Shown: positions 17,280 through 27,102, counted from the stretch's first letter. The stretch: 64,000 nt of DNA from Streptomyces xylophagus (GCF_000716435.1 NZ_JNWO01000025.1:1-64000), one strand, 5' to 3'. Numbers and translations are program-made. The notes: generated from the sequence alone by a model not told the origin.

Positions 17280-20134
17280 CGACCGTCCCCCTTAGTTCCT
17301 GGTGCTGTGCCGCCTTGGGCGTCGTCGCCTTCGGCGTTCTCCTCGCGACCGCGCTGCCAGCCGCGCTGGAGCGAGGCCATACGGCTGCGTACCTCGTCGG
17401 CGTCGCGCTCGGCGACCTCCGCAGGGGTCGCGGCGCGCCGCTCGGGTTCCTGTTTCAGCTGGGGGGCCAGGTTGGCCTGGCGCACGCGCCTGGGCAGGGC
17501 ACCCATGTCGGGCCCGGACCGGCTGGGCGGGGTGTCGGACTCCGGACCGCTGGAGGCGATCTCGGCACGCCGCGTGCGCCTGGGGAGGCCGGGAGTCTCG
17601 GGCGGCTCGCCGAAGCCGCGCCCTGCGGAAGCCTGGGGCGTGGCGGGTTCGCCGCGCCCACCGGGCACGTCGGTACGGCGCCGTAGCGGCGTGTCACCGC
17701 GCCTCCGGGCGGGCAACGGCGCGGGGCCGTCCGTCTCGGATCCACCCGGGCTCGGGGCGGCCGAGGGGCCGTCGAACCCGCCGTCCCGGGAGTCCCCCGG
17801 GTCCCTTCGGGAGCGCTGCTCCGCGACCGGGCGTCCATGGGAGCTCACGAGCTTGGGCGTCCGGCGCCTGGGCAGCGGAAGCGGCTCGCTGTGGTGCCCG
17901 TCCGGATCCGCTCCGCGCGGCCCGTCGTGGGCCCCGGAGACCTGCTGGTGCTGCTCCACGGGGCGGACGGGGCCGAGGTCGTCGCGGTGGGCGGCGGAGC
18001 GGCGGGGGCGGAAGATTCCGCCACGCTCGCCGTCCTCGTCGTCGAGCGTGTTCGGGAAGCCGTCGAGGTTGTCCAGGTCGACGGGCGCCTCAAGTTCGAC
18101 CGGCCCGTCCAGGAGCGCGGGCGGAAGTCCAGGAAGCTTCACTGGCACCTGGGAGAGCGCGGAGCGGCGGCTCTCCTCCAGCTCGGCCTCCTTCGTCGGC
18201 TGGGGCCGGTCGAGGCGGAAGCCGATGCCGTTGGTGTCCGGGACCTCGTCGCTCAGCAGGGCGTCGGGGATGAACACGACGGCGGTGGTGCCGCCGTACG
18301 GGGAGGGTTGGAGCGAGACGCGGACGTTCTGCCGCTGCGCGAGCCGGCTGACCACGAAGAGGCCGAGCCGGTCGGTGTCGGAGAGTTCGAACTCCGGTGT
18401 CTCGGCGAGCCGGAGATTGGCGTCCAGGAGTGCGTCGGCCGCCATGCCGAGGCCGCGGTCGTGGATCTCCAGGGTGAAGCCGTTGGCGACCCGCTCCCCC
18501 AGGACCTGGACGGCGGTGTGCGGCGGGGAGAACACCGTGGCGTTCTCCAGGAGTTCGGCCACCAGGTGGGTGAGGTCCGCGACGGCGGGGCCGGTGACGG
18601 CGATCCGCGGCAGTCGGCGGACCTCGATGCGCTCGTAGTCCTCGACCTCGGCGACGGCCGCGCGGACGATGTCCATGAGCTGGACCGGCTTGCGCCACTG
18701 CCGTGACGGGGCGGCCCCGGAGAGGATCACCAGGCCCTCGGCGTGCCGGCGCATACGGGTGGTCAAGTGGTCGAGGCGGAACAGATCGGCGAGTTCGTCG
18801 GTGTCCTCGGTCCTGCGCTCCATGGTGTCGAGCAGGGTGAGCTGCTTGTGCAGCAGGACCTGGCTGCGCCGGGCGAGGTTGACGAAGACCTCGGAGACAC
18901 CGGAGCGCAACTCGGCCTGTTTCACGGCGGCTTCGACGGCGGCGCGCTGCAGGGTGTTGAGAGCCTGGCCGACGTCGCCGATCTCGTTCCTGTCGTACTC
19001 CAGGCGCGGGACCTCGGTCTCCACGTCGACGACCTCGCCCACGGACAGGCGGCGCATCACGCTGGGCAGCCGTACTCCGGACGCCTCGTGGGCGTCCAGG
19101 CGCAGTTGGCGCAGGTCGCGGATGAGGCCGCGGCCGATGCGGACGGACAGGAAGAGCGAGAACAGGAGGGCGATCAGGCCGAGGACGCCGGCGACGGCCG
19201 CCTTGAGGATGACGCTCATCGCGACAGGGCGCACGCGGTCCTGATAGCGGTCGTTGGCCTGGTCGTCGAGGGTGCCGAGCTTGTCCAGGACGCCACCGGC
19301 CGCGGTGTTCCAGGTCTGTGCGGTGACGTTGCGCGGCGATCCTGACGTGGTCGAGGCGGCGGCCTGTTCGGCCACGCGCAGCGGGGCGCTGACCGCGTTC
19401 GTCCAGAAGCGGGTGAAGTGGTCGCGCTCCGAGGACGGCAGGAGCGGCAGGTTGATGTCGTACAGCAGGGTGCGCTGGGCGACGAGGTCGGAGATGTCGC
19501 GGGTCTCGTCCCGGGTGAGCTCGCCGACGATCAGGGAGGAACCGAGCAACGCGTCCTCCCGGGAGAGGAATTCACGCGCGCGGGCGAGGTTGACGAGCGC
19601 GCGGTACTGCTTGTCCATCTCGACGTTGTCGACGACGTGGAGGTTGGACAGCAACACGTAGCACGGGTCGACGAGGTGGTTGTAGAGGCCGAGGGCCTGG
19701 CCGCGGTTGACGGTGCCGTCCTCGACGCTGCGCCGCAGGGACGCGAGGCCGTCGAAGGCGTCCAGGACCGCGCCGACGCGGCTGTCGGTGGCCTTGCCCA
19801 TCGCGTTGCGCACGTCCGGGTTCTCGGCGTTCTTGCGGATCTTGGCGACGGCTTCGTCGGTCGCGGTGCGGCTGCGCCGGAGGTCGGTGAGTCCGTCGGC
19901 GGCGCGGGGATCGGCGAGATAGACGAGCGACTGTCGGCGTTCCTGCTGGATGACGCGGACGGTGTCCTCGGTGGGATAGCCGATCTTCTCGACGACCGAC
20001 GACACGTTGAACAGGTCTCCGGCCGCCCTGCCGGTGAGGACCGTGGCGAACGCCCAGATCGCGGTCAGGGACACGAGCGGCACGAGAAGGAGCGCCACGA
20101 TCTTCCGGCGGATGGACTTCCCGCGAAAGCGCAT
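17276..20134 (-). CDS. cvnA: conservon sensor histidine kinase-like protein (CvnA)
   Basis: The 952-residue membrane sensor has a first transmembrane helix at about residues 10-32. A long extracytoplasmic helical region (nitrate-sensor type) follows, then a second helix near 320-345 (VAGVLGLIALLFSLFLSVRI), HAMP, and a coiled segment. The HATPase domain has N-box LLENATVFSPP and G1 HDRGLGM. The C-terminal 300 residues are low-complexity and rich in Pro, Arg and Gly, probably disordered. The start at 20134 follows GGGGGAGG; a GTG at 20173 would add 13 residues. CvnA proteins often lack a conventional phosphorylated His, and I did not find one. Confidence 0.9.
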   Translation of the reverse strand: MRFRGKSIRRKIVALLLVPLVSLTAIWAFATVLTGRAAGDLFNVSSVVEKIGYPTEDTVRVIQQERRQSLVYLADPRAADGLTDLRRSRTATDEAVAKIRKNAENPDVRNAMGKATDSRVGAVLDAFDGLASLRRSVEDGTVNRGQALGLYNHLVDPCYVLLSNLHVVDNVEMDKQYRALVNLARAREFLSREDALLGSSLIVGELTRDETRDISDLVAQRTLLYDINLPLLPSSERDHFTRFWTNAVSAPLRVAEQAAASTTSGSPRNVTAQTWNTAAGGVLDKLGTLDDQANDRYQDRVRPVAMSVILKAAVAGVLGLIALLFSLFLSVRIGRGLIRDLRQLRLDAHEASGVRLPSVMRRLSVGEVVDVETEVPRLEYDRNEIGDVGQALNTLQRAAVEAAVKQAELRSGVSEVFVNLARRSQVLLHKQLTLLDTMERRTEDTDELADLFRLDHLTTRMRRHAEGLVILSGAAPSRQWRKPVQLMDIVRAAVAEVEDYERIEVRRLPRIAVTGPAVADLTHLVAELLENATVFSPPHTAVQVLGERVANGFTLEIHDRGLGMAADALLDANLRLAETPEFELSDTDRLGLFVVSRLAQRQNVRVSLQPSPYGGTTAVVFIPDALLSDEVPDTNGIGFRLDRPQPTKEAELEESRRSALSQVPVKLPGLPPALLDGPVELEAPVDLDNLDGFPNTLDDEDGERGGIFRPRRSAAHRDDLGPVRPVEQHQQVSGAHDGPRGADPDGHHSEPLPLPRRRTPKLVSSHGRPVAEQRSRRDPGDSRDGGFDGPSAAPSPGGSETDGPAPLPARRRGDTPLRRRTDVPGGRGEPATPQASAGRGFGEPPETPGLPRRTRRAEIASSGPESDTPPSRSGPDMGALPRRVRQANLAPQLKQEPERRAATPAEVAERDADEVRSRMASLQRGWQRGREENAEGDDAQGGTAPGTKGDGR

Positions 20135-20552
20135 GGCCTCCCCCAGCTGGACCCCCGCCGGCCGGGGGTACACATGTGCGTCAACAAACGGCGCGAGCCT
20201 ACTACTGACACAGAGGTAACTCGAAGAGCTGTCCGGAGCATGAACGTCCGCAACAGCGACGAGACATGGGGAGTTGTCGGGGCATTGCGGGAGATTGCCG
20301 CCGCGTTTTCCCTCAGATCACCACACCTCACCCGATCGGTTCACTTGGCCAGTTGGCCGGATTTTTTCGTCCGTTGGGAATCTTCGTGGCATGTTGTTCG
20401 TCTTTCTCTACGGGAAATGGGGGCGGAACCGGCCACAGGAGCCGCATCCGCAACCGGGCGGCGTAAAACAGGGCAGGCCGGGCACCCACTGGGGAGCCGG
20501 AATCTTCGGAGTCCGGGGCGAGTGGTGTACCGGCGGTGGGGAGGACACGTTG
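20135..20552. other. 418-base divergent promoter region between cvnA and a membrane-protein gene
   Basis: No coding sequence is supported. On the plus strand a GGGAAT (20376-20381), 18 bases, GTC (20400-20402) arrangement resembles an ECF-sigma promoter; SigR would prefer GTT. The stretch is less GC-rich than its surroundings around 20340-20400, in keeping with a regulatory region. Confidence 0.35.
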
Positions 20553-21152
20553 ATGGGCACGGCGGAGCGGCAAGAGGCGCTTGAGGACGGCGTGGCGGCG
20601 CGGTCGACGGCGCAGCGGCGCCGTGAGGCACCGGACCGCGACATCACGGCGGACGGTGGCACGACGACAGGTGGCGGGGCTCGCGCGAACCGGAGCGAGC
20701 CGGCGACGGCAGGATTCGACGAGCCGGGTTCGGCCCGCGAAACAGCGGAAGAGCGGGAGTACTACCGGCCGTTGTGGATCGAGGAGCCCGCCCGTCGGCG
20801 CCGGCTGCCGGACCCGGTGCGTACGGCGGCCGTGCGGGCGGTCCTCATCATCGCCGTGACGCTGATCCAGGCGACGGTGGCCTTTTTGTGCACGATGGCC
20901 GGGTCCTGGCTGGCGTTCCCGATGGTGATCAGCAGCGTGGCCAGCACGGTGGTGGCCACCTGGGGTGCCCTCGACGTCTGGGTGACCCGCCAGATGTGGA
21001 ACCAGCGCAACGGCGTGGTCTCCGAGCCCAGCAGCACCGCAAGGGCCCTCCGCCGCGAGCGGCGTCGGGCCCAGCGTCAGGCACGGGCCACCGAGCGGGC
21101 GCAGGAGCGGATAGCCCGCAAGGGTGGCGCCGGGCAGCTGTCGCACTCCTGA
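20553..21152 (+). CDS. two-helix membrane protein of unknown function
   Basis: The 199-residue protein has an N-terminal charged, probably disordered region of about 100 residues. Two adjacent transmembrane helices follow (AVLIIAVTLIQATVAFLCTM and WLAFPMVISSVASTVVATWG). The C-terminal tail is strongly basic and helical, rich in Arg and Ala. GGGGAGG lies 8 bases before the ATG; an ORF extending back to 20274 has no such support. It converges on the MksB-like gene. I do not recognise the family; similar small membrane proteins are common in Streptomyces. Confidence 0.75.
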   Translation: MGTAERQEALEDGVAARSTAQRRREAPDRDITADGGTTTGGGARANRSEPATAGFDEPGSARETAEEREYYRPLWIEEPARRRRLPDPVRTAAVRAVLIIAVTLIQATVAFLCTMAGSWLAFPMVISSVASTVVATWGALDVWVTRQMWNQRNGVVSEPSSTARALRRERRRAQRQARATERAQERIARKGGAGQLSHS

Positions 21153-21173
21153 GGTCCGTCCACGGGGGATCGT

Positions 21174-24100
21174 CTACGGGGCGGTCGGCGCCGGGCGCTT
21201 GAACATGCGGGTGGCCGTGATCTCGCTGTGCACCGACTCCCCCTCTCCGGCGGGGGCCTGCTGCGGCAGGCCCGGCCGGAGGTGCTCCTCCACGCTGATG
21301 TACTTGAGGCCCGCCCTCAGGTCGGCGTCGTTGCGCAGCCGGATGACCAGCGGGAACTCGGCCAGTGCCGTCGTGTCGAACAGGCCGGTGGTGTACAGGA
21401 GTTGGACACCGAGCGCGTCGGACACGGCGCGCTGCAGCTCCAGCAGATACGTCGCGTTGGCCCGCCCGATGGGGTTGTCGAGGAAGAGCGTGCCGGCGTG
21501 CCGGTGCTTGTCTCGGCCCCGGTCGTTGGAGCGCAGCGCGGCCATCGTGCAGTACAGGGCGATGGCCGCGGTGAGCAGCTGACCGCCGGAGAACACGTCA
21601 CCCATCTGTCCGACCGGCACGCGCTCGGCACGCAGTACGGCGTCCGGCTTGAGGATCTCGACGGCGACACCCTTGGGCTCCAGGGCTGCGCCAACTCCCC
21701 TCAGCAGCAGGGACATTCCGTCGCGCCGCATGTCCGAGTTCTTCTTCACGGCGGCCCGGGTCGCCTCGTCGACGACCTCGCCGAGCCGCTCGGTGAGCGT
21801 GGCCTGGTCGGGCTCCTCGAAGCGGATGCGCAGGAACTCCTGCCCGGACCACTCGCCGAGCCCCTCGGGCAGCCGGGACAGCCGCTGCGCGGACCGCAGG
21901 GTCGCCAGCGCCGACTCGACGAGCCCACGGAGCCGGTCCACGATCGAGTCGCGGTTGCGCTCCAATTGCGCCAACTCGTCGGTGAGGACGCGGAGGCGGG
22001 GCGCGAAGGCGTCGGCCCACTTCTGCGCGTGCTCGGGCAGCGCCGACGCGGGCAGCTCACGGATCTGCTGCCGCGCGGGGGTCCGTACCTGCTCGTAGCG
22101 CGTGGAGTTGGCGTGCCGCACGAGCACATCGCTCGCCTCGCGTACGCCGGCCTCGGCGGCGGACAGGTCGGCGGCGCAGCCGCGCAGCGAACGGCGGGCC
22201 TCGGCGGCGGAGTGCCGGGCCTCCTCCACGCTGCCCGGGTACGGCTCGGGCTCCTCCTGCTCCTCGTCCGAGGAGTGCTCGCGCAGCAGGTCACGGAGCA
22301 TCGCGGCGGTCTCGTCGAAGCCGCCCGCCCCGTCCTCGGCGGCGCGGTGGGCGTCGAGGAGTTCGGCGTGCGCCTCGCGGGCCCGGCCCAACGCGTCGGT
22401 GCGGGAGCCCAGTTCGGCCGTCGCCGTGCGCAGCAGGGCCTGTGCGTGCTCGGCGTCGCGCGGGACGAGTTCCTCGGTCAGCTCGGTGTGCGCCTCGCCG
22501 TCCTCGGGCGCGTGCCGCTCGGCCTCGCCGCGCAGCCGCCCGAGCTGCTCGCTCGCGGTCGACACCCGGGTCTCCAGAAGCTGCACCAGCTCCTCGGCAC
22601 GGGCCGCGGCGGCCTGCCGGGACGGCCCGTCGGAGCCATCAGGTGACTGCAGCAACTGCGCCGCACGCGTGCGCACCTTGTTGCTGAGCCGGTCCAACTC
22701 GGCGATCGCCGCGCTCTCGTCGCTCTCCGCCCGCGCCTGCTCGGCCCGCAGATCGGCGCCGACGCCGACCTTCTCGTAGAGCTGCGAGGCGGCCCGGTAG
22801 GCCTCCCGGAGGGCGGGCAGCGAGGGCTTGGGGGCAGCCGGGTCGTCTTCCGGTACGTCGTCGGGGGCGCCCGCGATCTCGGAGCGCTCGGCGCGCAGCG
22901 CACGGGCCGTGCGGCGGGCGTCGTCGGCCGCGCGCTGGGCGGCGCGGCGGTCCTCGTCGGCGGCGCGGGCGCGCTCCAGACAGGACTGGGCGCGGGCCTC
23001 CGACTCGGCCGCCTCGTCGGCGAGTTCACGCAGTTTGACCTGCCAGCCGGCGCGTTCGCGCAGCCGGAAGGCGAGTCCGGCGAGGGCGTCGGCGGCGCGC
23101 CGGGCCTTCTGCGCGACCTCCTGGCGCTCGTCGCGGACCTGGGCCGCCTCCGCGGCGGCTTCGTCGGCCTCGGCCCGCACGGTCCGTGCCTCGGCCAGTT
23201 CGGCCTCGGCCTCCTCGGCGAACGCGCGTGTGTCCCGCGCGGCCTGCGCCAGCTCGACCAGTCGCCCGCTGGGACAGCCGGTGCGCCAGGACGCGAGCCG
23301 TGCCGCCAGTTCCCGGTCCTTGCCTAGCCGCGCGGCGAGCGTACGGATCTCCTCGTCCCGCTGCCCCGCCCGCGCGCGCAGCGCCTGCCGCTCCTCGTCG
23401 GCGGCGTGCTCGTCGTGCATGGCCGGGTTCGGCGGTACGAGGAAGACGTCACCGGTCTGTGCGTCGGGTGCCGGAGTCGGGGCGAGCAGGGCGGCGGCCG
23501 TACCGACGGCCACGGCGGAACGGGGCAGCAGGGCCGCGTCGTTGAGGGCCTCGCGGGCACGCGCGTGCGTGGCCGGGTCGGTGATGATCACGCCGTCGAC
23601 CAGCTCGGGCCGGGCGGCCAGCACGCGCGCGTGGTCGACAGGGTCGACGGCCTGGGCGAGGTAACGCCAGCCGGGCAGGGCCGGGATGCCGTGCTCACCG
23701 AGGTACTCGACGGTGGCCAGCACGTCCGGGCCGGGCGGCAGCAGTCCGCCGTCGCCGAGCGCCCCGAGGATCCGGGAGTCGTCCGCGGCGGCGGTGCGCA
23801 GGTCGAAGAGCTGGCGTTCGCTGGAGGTGACCCCGTCGTCGAGCAGTTCGCGCAACTCGTCGGCGAAGCGGTCGAGTTCCTCGGGGGTGAGGGGGCCTTC
23901 GGCGAGGGGGCGGTTGGGCTTGGCGGTACCGGGGTGGGTGACGGGGCTGGCGTTGGTGGCGGAACGGCCGCTTCCTGCGGGGCTGTTGGCGGAGGCGGCA
24001 TTGGTGGAGGAACGGCCGCTTGCGGCAAGGCCGTTGGCCGAAGCACGGGTGCGCGCATCCGACTCGGCATCGCCGTCGCCATCGTCACCGGCGACAGCCG

Positions 24101-26117
24101 AGCGCGCGCCCGCGACGCCCCCAACACCCTGGCCGGCGCCGCCTGCGGCCCCGGCATCCCCCTGCCCCGTCGCCGCGCCGTCGGCCGCGCGCTCACCGGC
24201 CGCACCGCGCGGTACCGGCACACCACCGCTACCGCCACCGGCACCGGCACCGGCACCGGCACCGGCACCGGCACCAGGCAAGCTCAGCAGTTCAGCCAGC
24301 CGCTCCTCCCCCGCCAACCCCTCGGCGAGGCGCCGCTCCGCGTCGTAGGTCCGTTCGGCGGCGGTCGCCGCGTCGGACGCGCGGGCCGCCGTCAACTCCG
24401 CGCGGGACTCGGCGGAAGCCGCCTCGCGGGCGTGCTCGGACCCCCGCCGCGACGCCTCGCGCGCGGTGTCCCAGGCGGCCACGGCCGTCTTCTCGGCGTC
24501 GCTCGCGGCGAGGGCCGCGCGGGCCGGGTCGGCGTCGGGGGCGCTGTCGTCGAGCCAGCCCGCGCGCACCGCCTCGGCGGTCTCCTGCTCGACCTCGGAG
24601 AGGCGCTGGCGCAGATGCCCGACCTCGCTGCGGGCGCGCTGCGCCTCGGTGGCGGCGGAGGTCGCGTCGCGGTGGGAGGTCTCGCCGATCTCCTGGAGGG
24701 CGGCGGACCGCTCCTCGCCCTCGTTGGCGAGGTTCTCGGCGCTCTCGGCGGCCGTGTGCAGGGCACGTACGAGATCGACGGCGGCCTTGGCGCGAGCGGC
24801 GAGCGCCGGTGCGGCGTCCCGCTCTGCCTCGCGGATCGCGACGGCCACGCGCGCGGAGCGGTCGGCTGCGGCCCGGTGCCGCAGGACCGCCTCGGCGGCC
24901 TGCCAGGCGGAGTGCAGCGTGCGCGCGTCGGCCAGCTCGCGCTTCTGCGCGGCGGCGGACTTCTCCGTCGTGGCGAGCGCCAACGAGGCGTGCCGGTACG
25001 CCAGTTCGGCGGCGATCAGCGCGCTGCGCTCCCGCGCCCCCTCGGCGTGCGTGACGGCGTACGCGGCGGCGGTGACCCGCTGCGCGAGGTCGGCGGCCCG
25101 CACCCGCTCCTGCGCGCCCCGCGCGGACAGCCGCCGTGCGAGAGTGCGGGTACGACGCTCGGCGCCGGCGTGGATCTCACGCGCGCGTGCCCGTGCCTCG
25201 GCGGCCTCGACGATCCGGCCGAGCAGATCCACGGAACCGGCCGTGAAGTCCCGCTCGGCGATCAGCTCGGCCCGCCGCCCCAGCTTGTTGCCGAAGCCGC
25301 CGACCAGGTCGGCGAGCCCGTCGGTGTCCCGGGTGTCGGTGACCGCGCGCAGCAGCAGGTCGGTGAAGTCGGAGTCCTTCTTGACCGCGAAAAGACCTGC
25401 GGCCTCGCCCTCGTCGGCGTTCATCTCCCGCTGGTAGCGGAAGAGTTCGGGGTCGAGGCCGAGGTCGCCGAGGTGCTCGATCCAGCGGTCGTGGATCTCC
25501 TCCCAGTGCACTTCGAGGTGCGGATACGCCTTGCCCGCCTCGGTGATGGCGTCCCGGAAGCCCTTCATGGTGCGCCGACGACCCTGCGCCCCGGACGCGC
25601 CCTCGACGGGCGGCCGTACGGAAGTGGCCTCGGCGACAGGGAGGTTGTCCAGGCTCAGTCCCGGGCCGGGCCGGAACGAATACCAGGCCTCGGCGAACTT
25701 CCGCGGGTCGTTGGAGACTTGGCGCCCCCGCCACTCACTGACCTTGCCGACGACCACGCACTCGCCGGTCAGCGTGTGCTGCCACTCCAGGGCGACATGC
25801 CCGCAGTCGTCCGCGAGGAGGAACTTGCGCAGCACACCGGAGCTGGCGCCGCCCAGGGTGTTGCGGTGACCGGGCAGCATCACCGAGAAGATCAGCTTGA
25901 GCAGGACGGACTTGCCGCCGCCGTTCTCCAGGAAGAGCACTCCGGCGGGCGCGGGTCGGCGCGGCGGCCCGACGGGCTCGTCCTCGAAGAACTCCGCCTG
26001 GGTGGGCGCGGGGTCGGGCACGGGCTTGCCCACGCCGCGCAGGTCAAGCACGGTGTCGGCGTAGCGCGCACCGGCGGGCCCGATGGAGTAGAGGCGGACC
26101 CGGGACAGCTCGTACAT
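21174..26117 (-). CDS. SMC-like ATPase, MksB/MukB-type (condensin/Wadjet-like)
   Basis: This giant 1647-residue protein is built like an SMC. The N-terminal ATPase half has a P-loop LENGGGKS (63-70). Two very long Ala/Glu/Arg-rich coiled coils (about 290-600 and 880-1480) flank a central globular segment (about 765-870) that could be a hinge. The C-terminal half has the signature FSGGQ (1509-1513) and Walker B LFLDN (Asp1547, Asn1548). Just before the hinge is a Gly/Ala-rich disordered insert (614-720). It is the last gene of a kleisin-like, WHD-like, SMC operon, the order used by mukFEB/mksFEB. Family placement is by architecture and context, not by search. Confidence 0.7.
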   Translation of the reverse strand: MYELSRVRLYSIGPAGARYADTVLDLRGVGKPVPDPAPTQAEFFEDEPVGPPRRPAPAGVLFLENGGGKSVLLKLIFSVMLPGHRNTLGGASSGVLRKFLLADDCGHVALEWQHTLTGECVVVGKVSEWRGRQVSNDPRKFAEAWYSFRPGPGLSLDNLPVAEATSVRPPVEGASGAQGRRRTMKGFRDAITEAGKAYPHLEVHWEEIHDRWIEHLGDLGLDPELFRYQREMNADEGEAAGLFAVKKDSDFTDLLLRAVTDTRDTDGLADLVGGFGNKLGRRAELIAERDFTAGSVDLLGRIVEAAEARARAREIHAGAERRTRTLARRLSARGAQERVRAADLAQRVTAAAYAVTHAEGARERSALIAAELAYRHASLALATTEKSAAAQKRELADARTLHSAWQAAEAVLRHRAAADRSARVAVAIREAERDAAPALAARAKAAVDLVRALHTAAESAENLANEGEERSAALQEIGETSHRDATSAATEAQRARSEVGHLRQRLSEVEQETAEAVRAGWLDDSAPDADPARAALAASDAEKTAVAAWDTAREASRRGSEHAREAASAESRAELTAARASDAATAAERTYDAERRLAEGLAGEERLAELLSLPGAGAGAGAGAGAGGGSGGVPVPRGAAGERAADGAATGQGDAGAAGGAGQGVGGVAGARSAVAGDDGDGDAESDARTRASANGLAASGRSSTNAASANSPAGSGRSATNASPVTHPGTAKPNRPLAEGPLTPEELDRFADELRELLDDGVTSSERQLFDLRTAAADDSRILGALGDGGLLPPGPDVLATVEYLGEHGIPALPGWRYLAQAVDPVDHARVLAARPELVDGVIITDPATHARAREALNDAALLPRSAVAVGTAAALLAPTPAPDAQTGDVFLVPPNPAMHDEHAADEERQALRARAGQRDEEIRTLAARLGKDRELAARLASWRTGCPSGRLVELAQAARDTRAFAEEAEAELAEARTVRAEADEAAAEAAQVRDERQEVAQKARRAADALAGLAFRLRERAGWQVKLRELADEAAESEARAQSCLERARAADEDRRAAQRAADDARRTARALRAERSEIAGAPDDVPEDDPAAPKPSLPALREAYRAASQLYEKVGVGADLRAEQARAESDESAAIAELDRLSNKVRTRAAQLLQSPDGSDGPSRQAAAARAEELVQLLETRVSTASEQLGRLRGEAERHAPEDGEAHTELTEELVPRDAEHAQALLRTATAELGSRTDALGRAREAHAELLDAHRAAEDGAGGFDETAAMLRDLLREHSSDEEQEEPEPYPGSVEEARHSAAEARRSLRGCAADLSAAEAGVREASDVLVRHANSTRYEQVRTPARQQIRELPASALPEHAQKWADAFAPRLRVLTDELAQLERNRDSIVDRLRGLVESALATLRSAQRLSRLPEGLGEWSGQEFLRIRFEEPDQATLTERLGEVVDEATRAAVKKNSDMRRDGMSLLLRGVGAALEPKGVAVEILKPDAVLRAERVPVGQMGDVFSGGQLLTAAIALYCTMAALRSNDRGRDKHRHAGTLFLDNPIGRANATYLLELQRAVSDALGVQLLYTTGLFDTTALAEFPLVIRLRNDADLRAGLKYISVEEHLRPGLPQQAPAGEGESVHSEITATRMFKRPAPTAP
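24235..24276. repeat. hexanucleotide microsatellite (GCACCG)n inside the SMC gene
   Basis: Five perfect GCACCG units (24241-24270) are flanked by the near-units CCACCG and GCACCA. On the coding (minus) strand they encode an alternating Gly-Ala run at residues 614-626. Length changes would stay in frame. The stretch sits in the predicted disordered insert, next to further low-complexity Ser/Gly/Ala sequence that repeats an SGRS(S/A)TNA motif. Confidence 0.85.
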
Positions 26118-26185
26118 GGCGGACTCTCGTCGTAAGTCTTCGGCAGGTGTGGGGGGGTTCGTACGTCTTCGGGAGGGGCTCGGGG

Positions 26186-27052
26186 TCAGGAGTGGAACGG
26201 CAGCCCGGCGTCGGCCACCAGCTCCAGGTCCTCGGTGTCCTCGGCGGGCAGCAGGCTGGCGGTGCCGTCGGTGACCGGGACGATGCCAAGCTCCAGCAGT
26301 TCGGCCATGGCGGCACTGCCGGCCATGTCACGCACCTGAAGCTGATAGCGGGCGGTCGTGCGATACGTACCGCCGTTGTCGTCGCCGGTGCGCTGCAGGA
26401 ACCCGGAGTCGGTGAGGAAGGCGGCCGCCTTGCCGACGATGCCGGTGGTCGAACCGGCCAGTCTCCGGGCGTCCTTGGTGGCTCCGGTCGCGCTGCGTCT
26501 GACCCAGATCCGCCAGGCGGCCTCCAGACCGGGCGCGTCGGTGGCCGGGTCGGTGTTCATGCCCTGCTCGTCGGCGCGCTCCTCCAGCCGCCGACAGGCC
26601 TGCCGCACGAAGGCATCGACCCCGTTGACCGTGACGCGCCCGATGTACCCGTCGTCGGCAAGGTCCTCGGGCCGCGGAAACGCCATGGCGGCAACGGCGA
26701 GATGCGCGAGCCCATGCAGGAACCGGTCCCCGGAGTCGGCGGCCGTACGACGCGCGTAATCCCCCATCCGCACGGCGAACACCGAGTCCTCGGCAGCGGT
26801 AACGGCCATCCCCGCGCGCGGGGACACCTCCAGCACGACCAGCCCGAGCCCGGCAGCCACGGCATCGGCGAGCCGAGCGAACGGCGAGTCCTCCCGGTAC
26901 CGCCGCAACAGCTCCGCGTACTCCTGATCCCGCGCGGGCTGCAGCTTGGGCTGCAGCCCAAAGGCAACAAGCCGAGCGGCGTCGGCAGCGTCGGCGGGCG
27001 TGATGACAGCGGTCACCGGCGCTGCGGCGGCCTCCGACTCGTGCTCGGTCAC
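26186..27052 (-). CDS. MksE/MukE-like accessory subunit (winged-helix type)
   Basis: The 288-residue mostly helical protein starts at GTG 27052, preceded by a clear AAGGAG site 9 bases upstream. A C-terminal segment (SGFLQRTGDDNGGTYRTTAR, then YQLQVRDM) has the helix-turn-helix plus wing rhythm of the small kite/MukE-type subunits. Its length fits MksE. It sits between the kleisin-like and SMC-like genes, as MukE does in mukFEB. No enzymatic motif is visible. Function is inferred mainly from operon position. Confidence 0.55.
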   Translation of the reverse strand: MTEHESEAAAAPVTAVITPADAADAARLVAFGLQPKLQPARDQEYAELLRRYREDSPFARLADAVAAGLGLVVLEVSPRAGMAVTAAEDSVFAVRMGDYARRTAADSGDRFLHGLAHLAVAAMAFPRPEDLADDGYIGRVTVNGVDAFVRQACRRLEERADEQGMNTDPATDAPGLEAAWRIWVRRSATGATKDARRLAGSTTGIVGKAAAFLTDSGFLQRTGDDNGGTYRTTARYQLQVRDMAGSAAMAELLELGIVPVTDGTASLLPAEDTEDLELVADAGLPFHS

Positions 27053-27102
27053 GACTGCAACTCCTTGTTCTTGAATACGAGGCCGGGGACAAGCGCCCCG
27101 AT

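Noticed and set aside
15834..18638. 934-codon plus-strand frame opposite the conservon
   Set aside because: Antisense to four recognised conservon genes with strong motifs; no ribosome binding site and no family features.
24235..24280. CRISPR array
   Set aside because: The repeat unit is a 6-base in-frame microsatellite with no spacers. No CRISPR-like repeat/spacer pattern was seen anywhere in the window.
23406..26135. 909-codon plus-strand frame opposite the SMC gene
   Set aside because: Typical high-GC antisense shadow: Gly/Val/Leu/Gln-rich, no motifs, antisense to the well-supported SMC-like protein.
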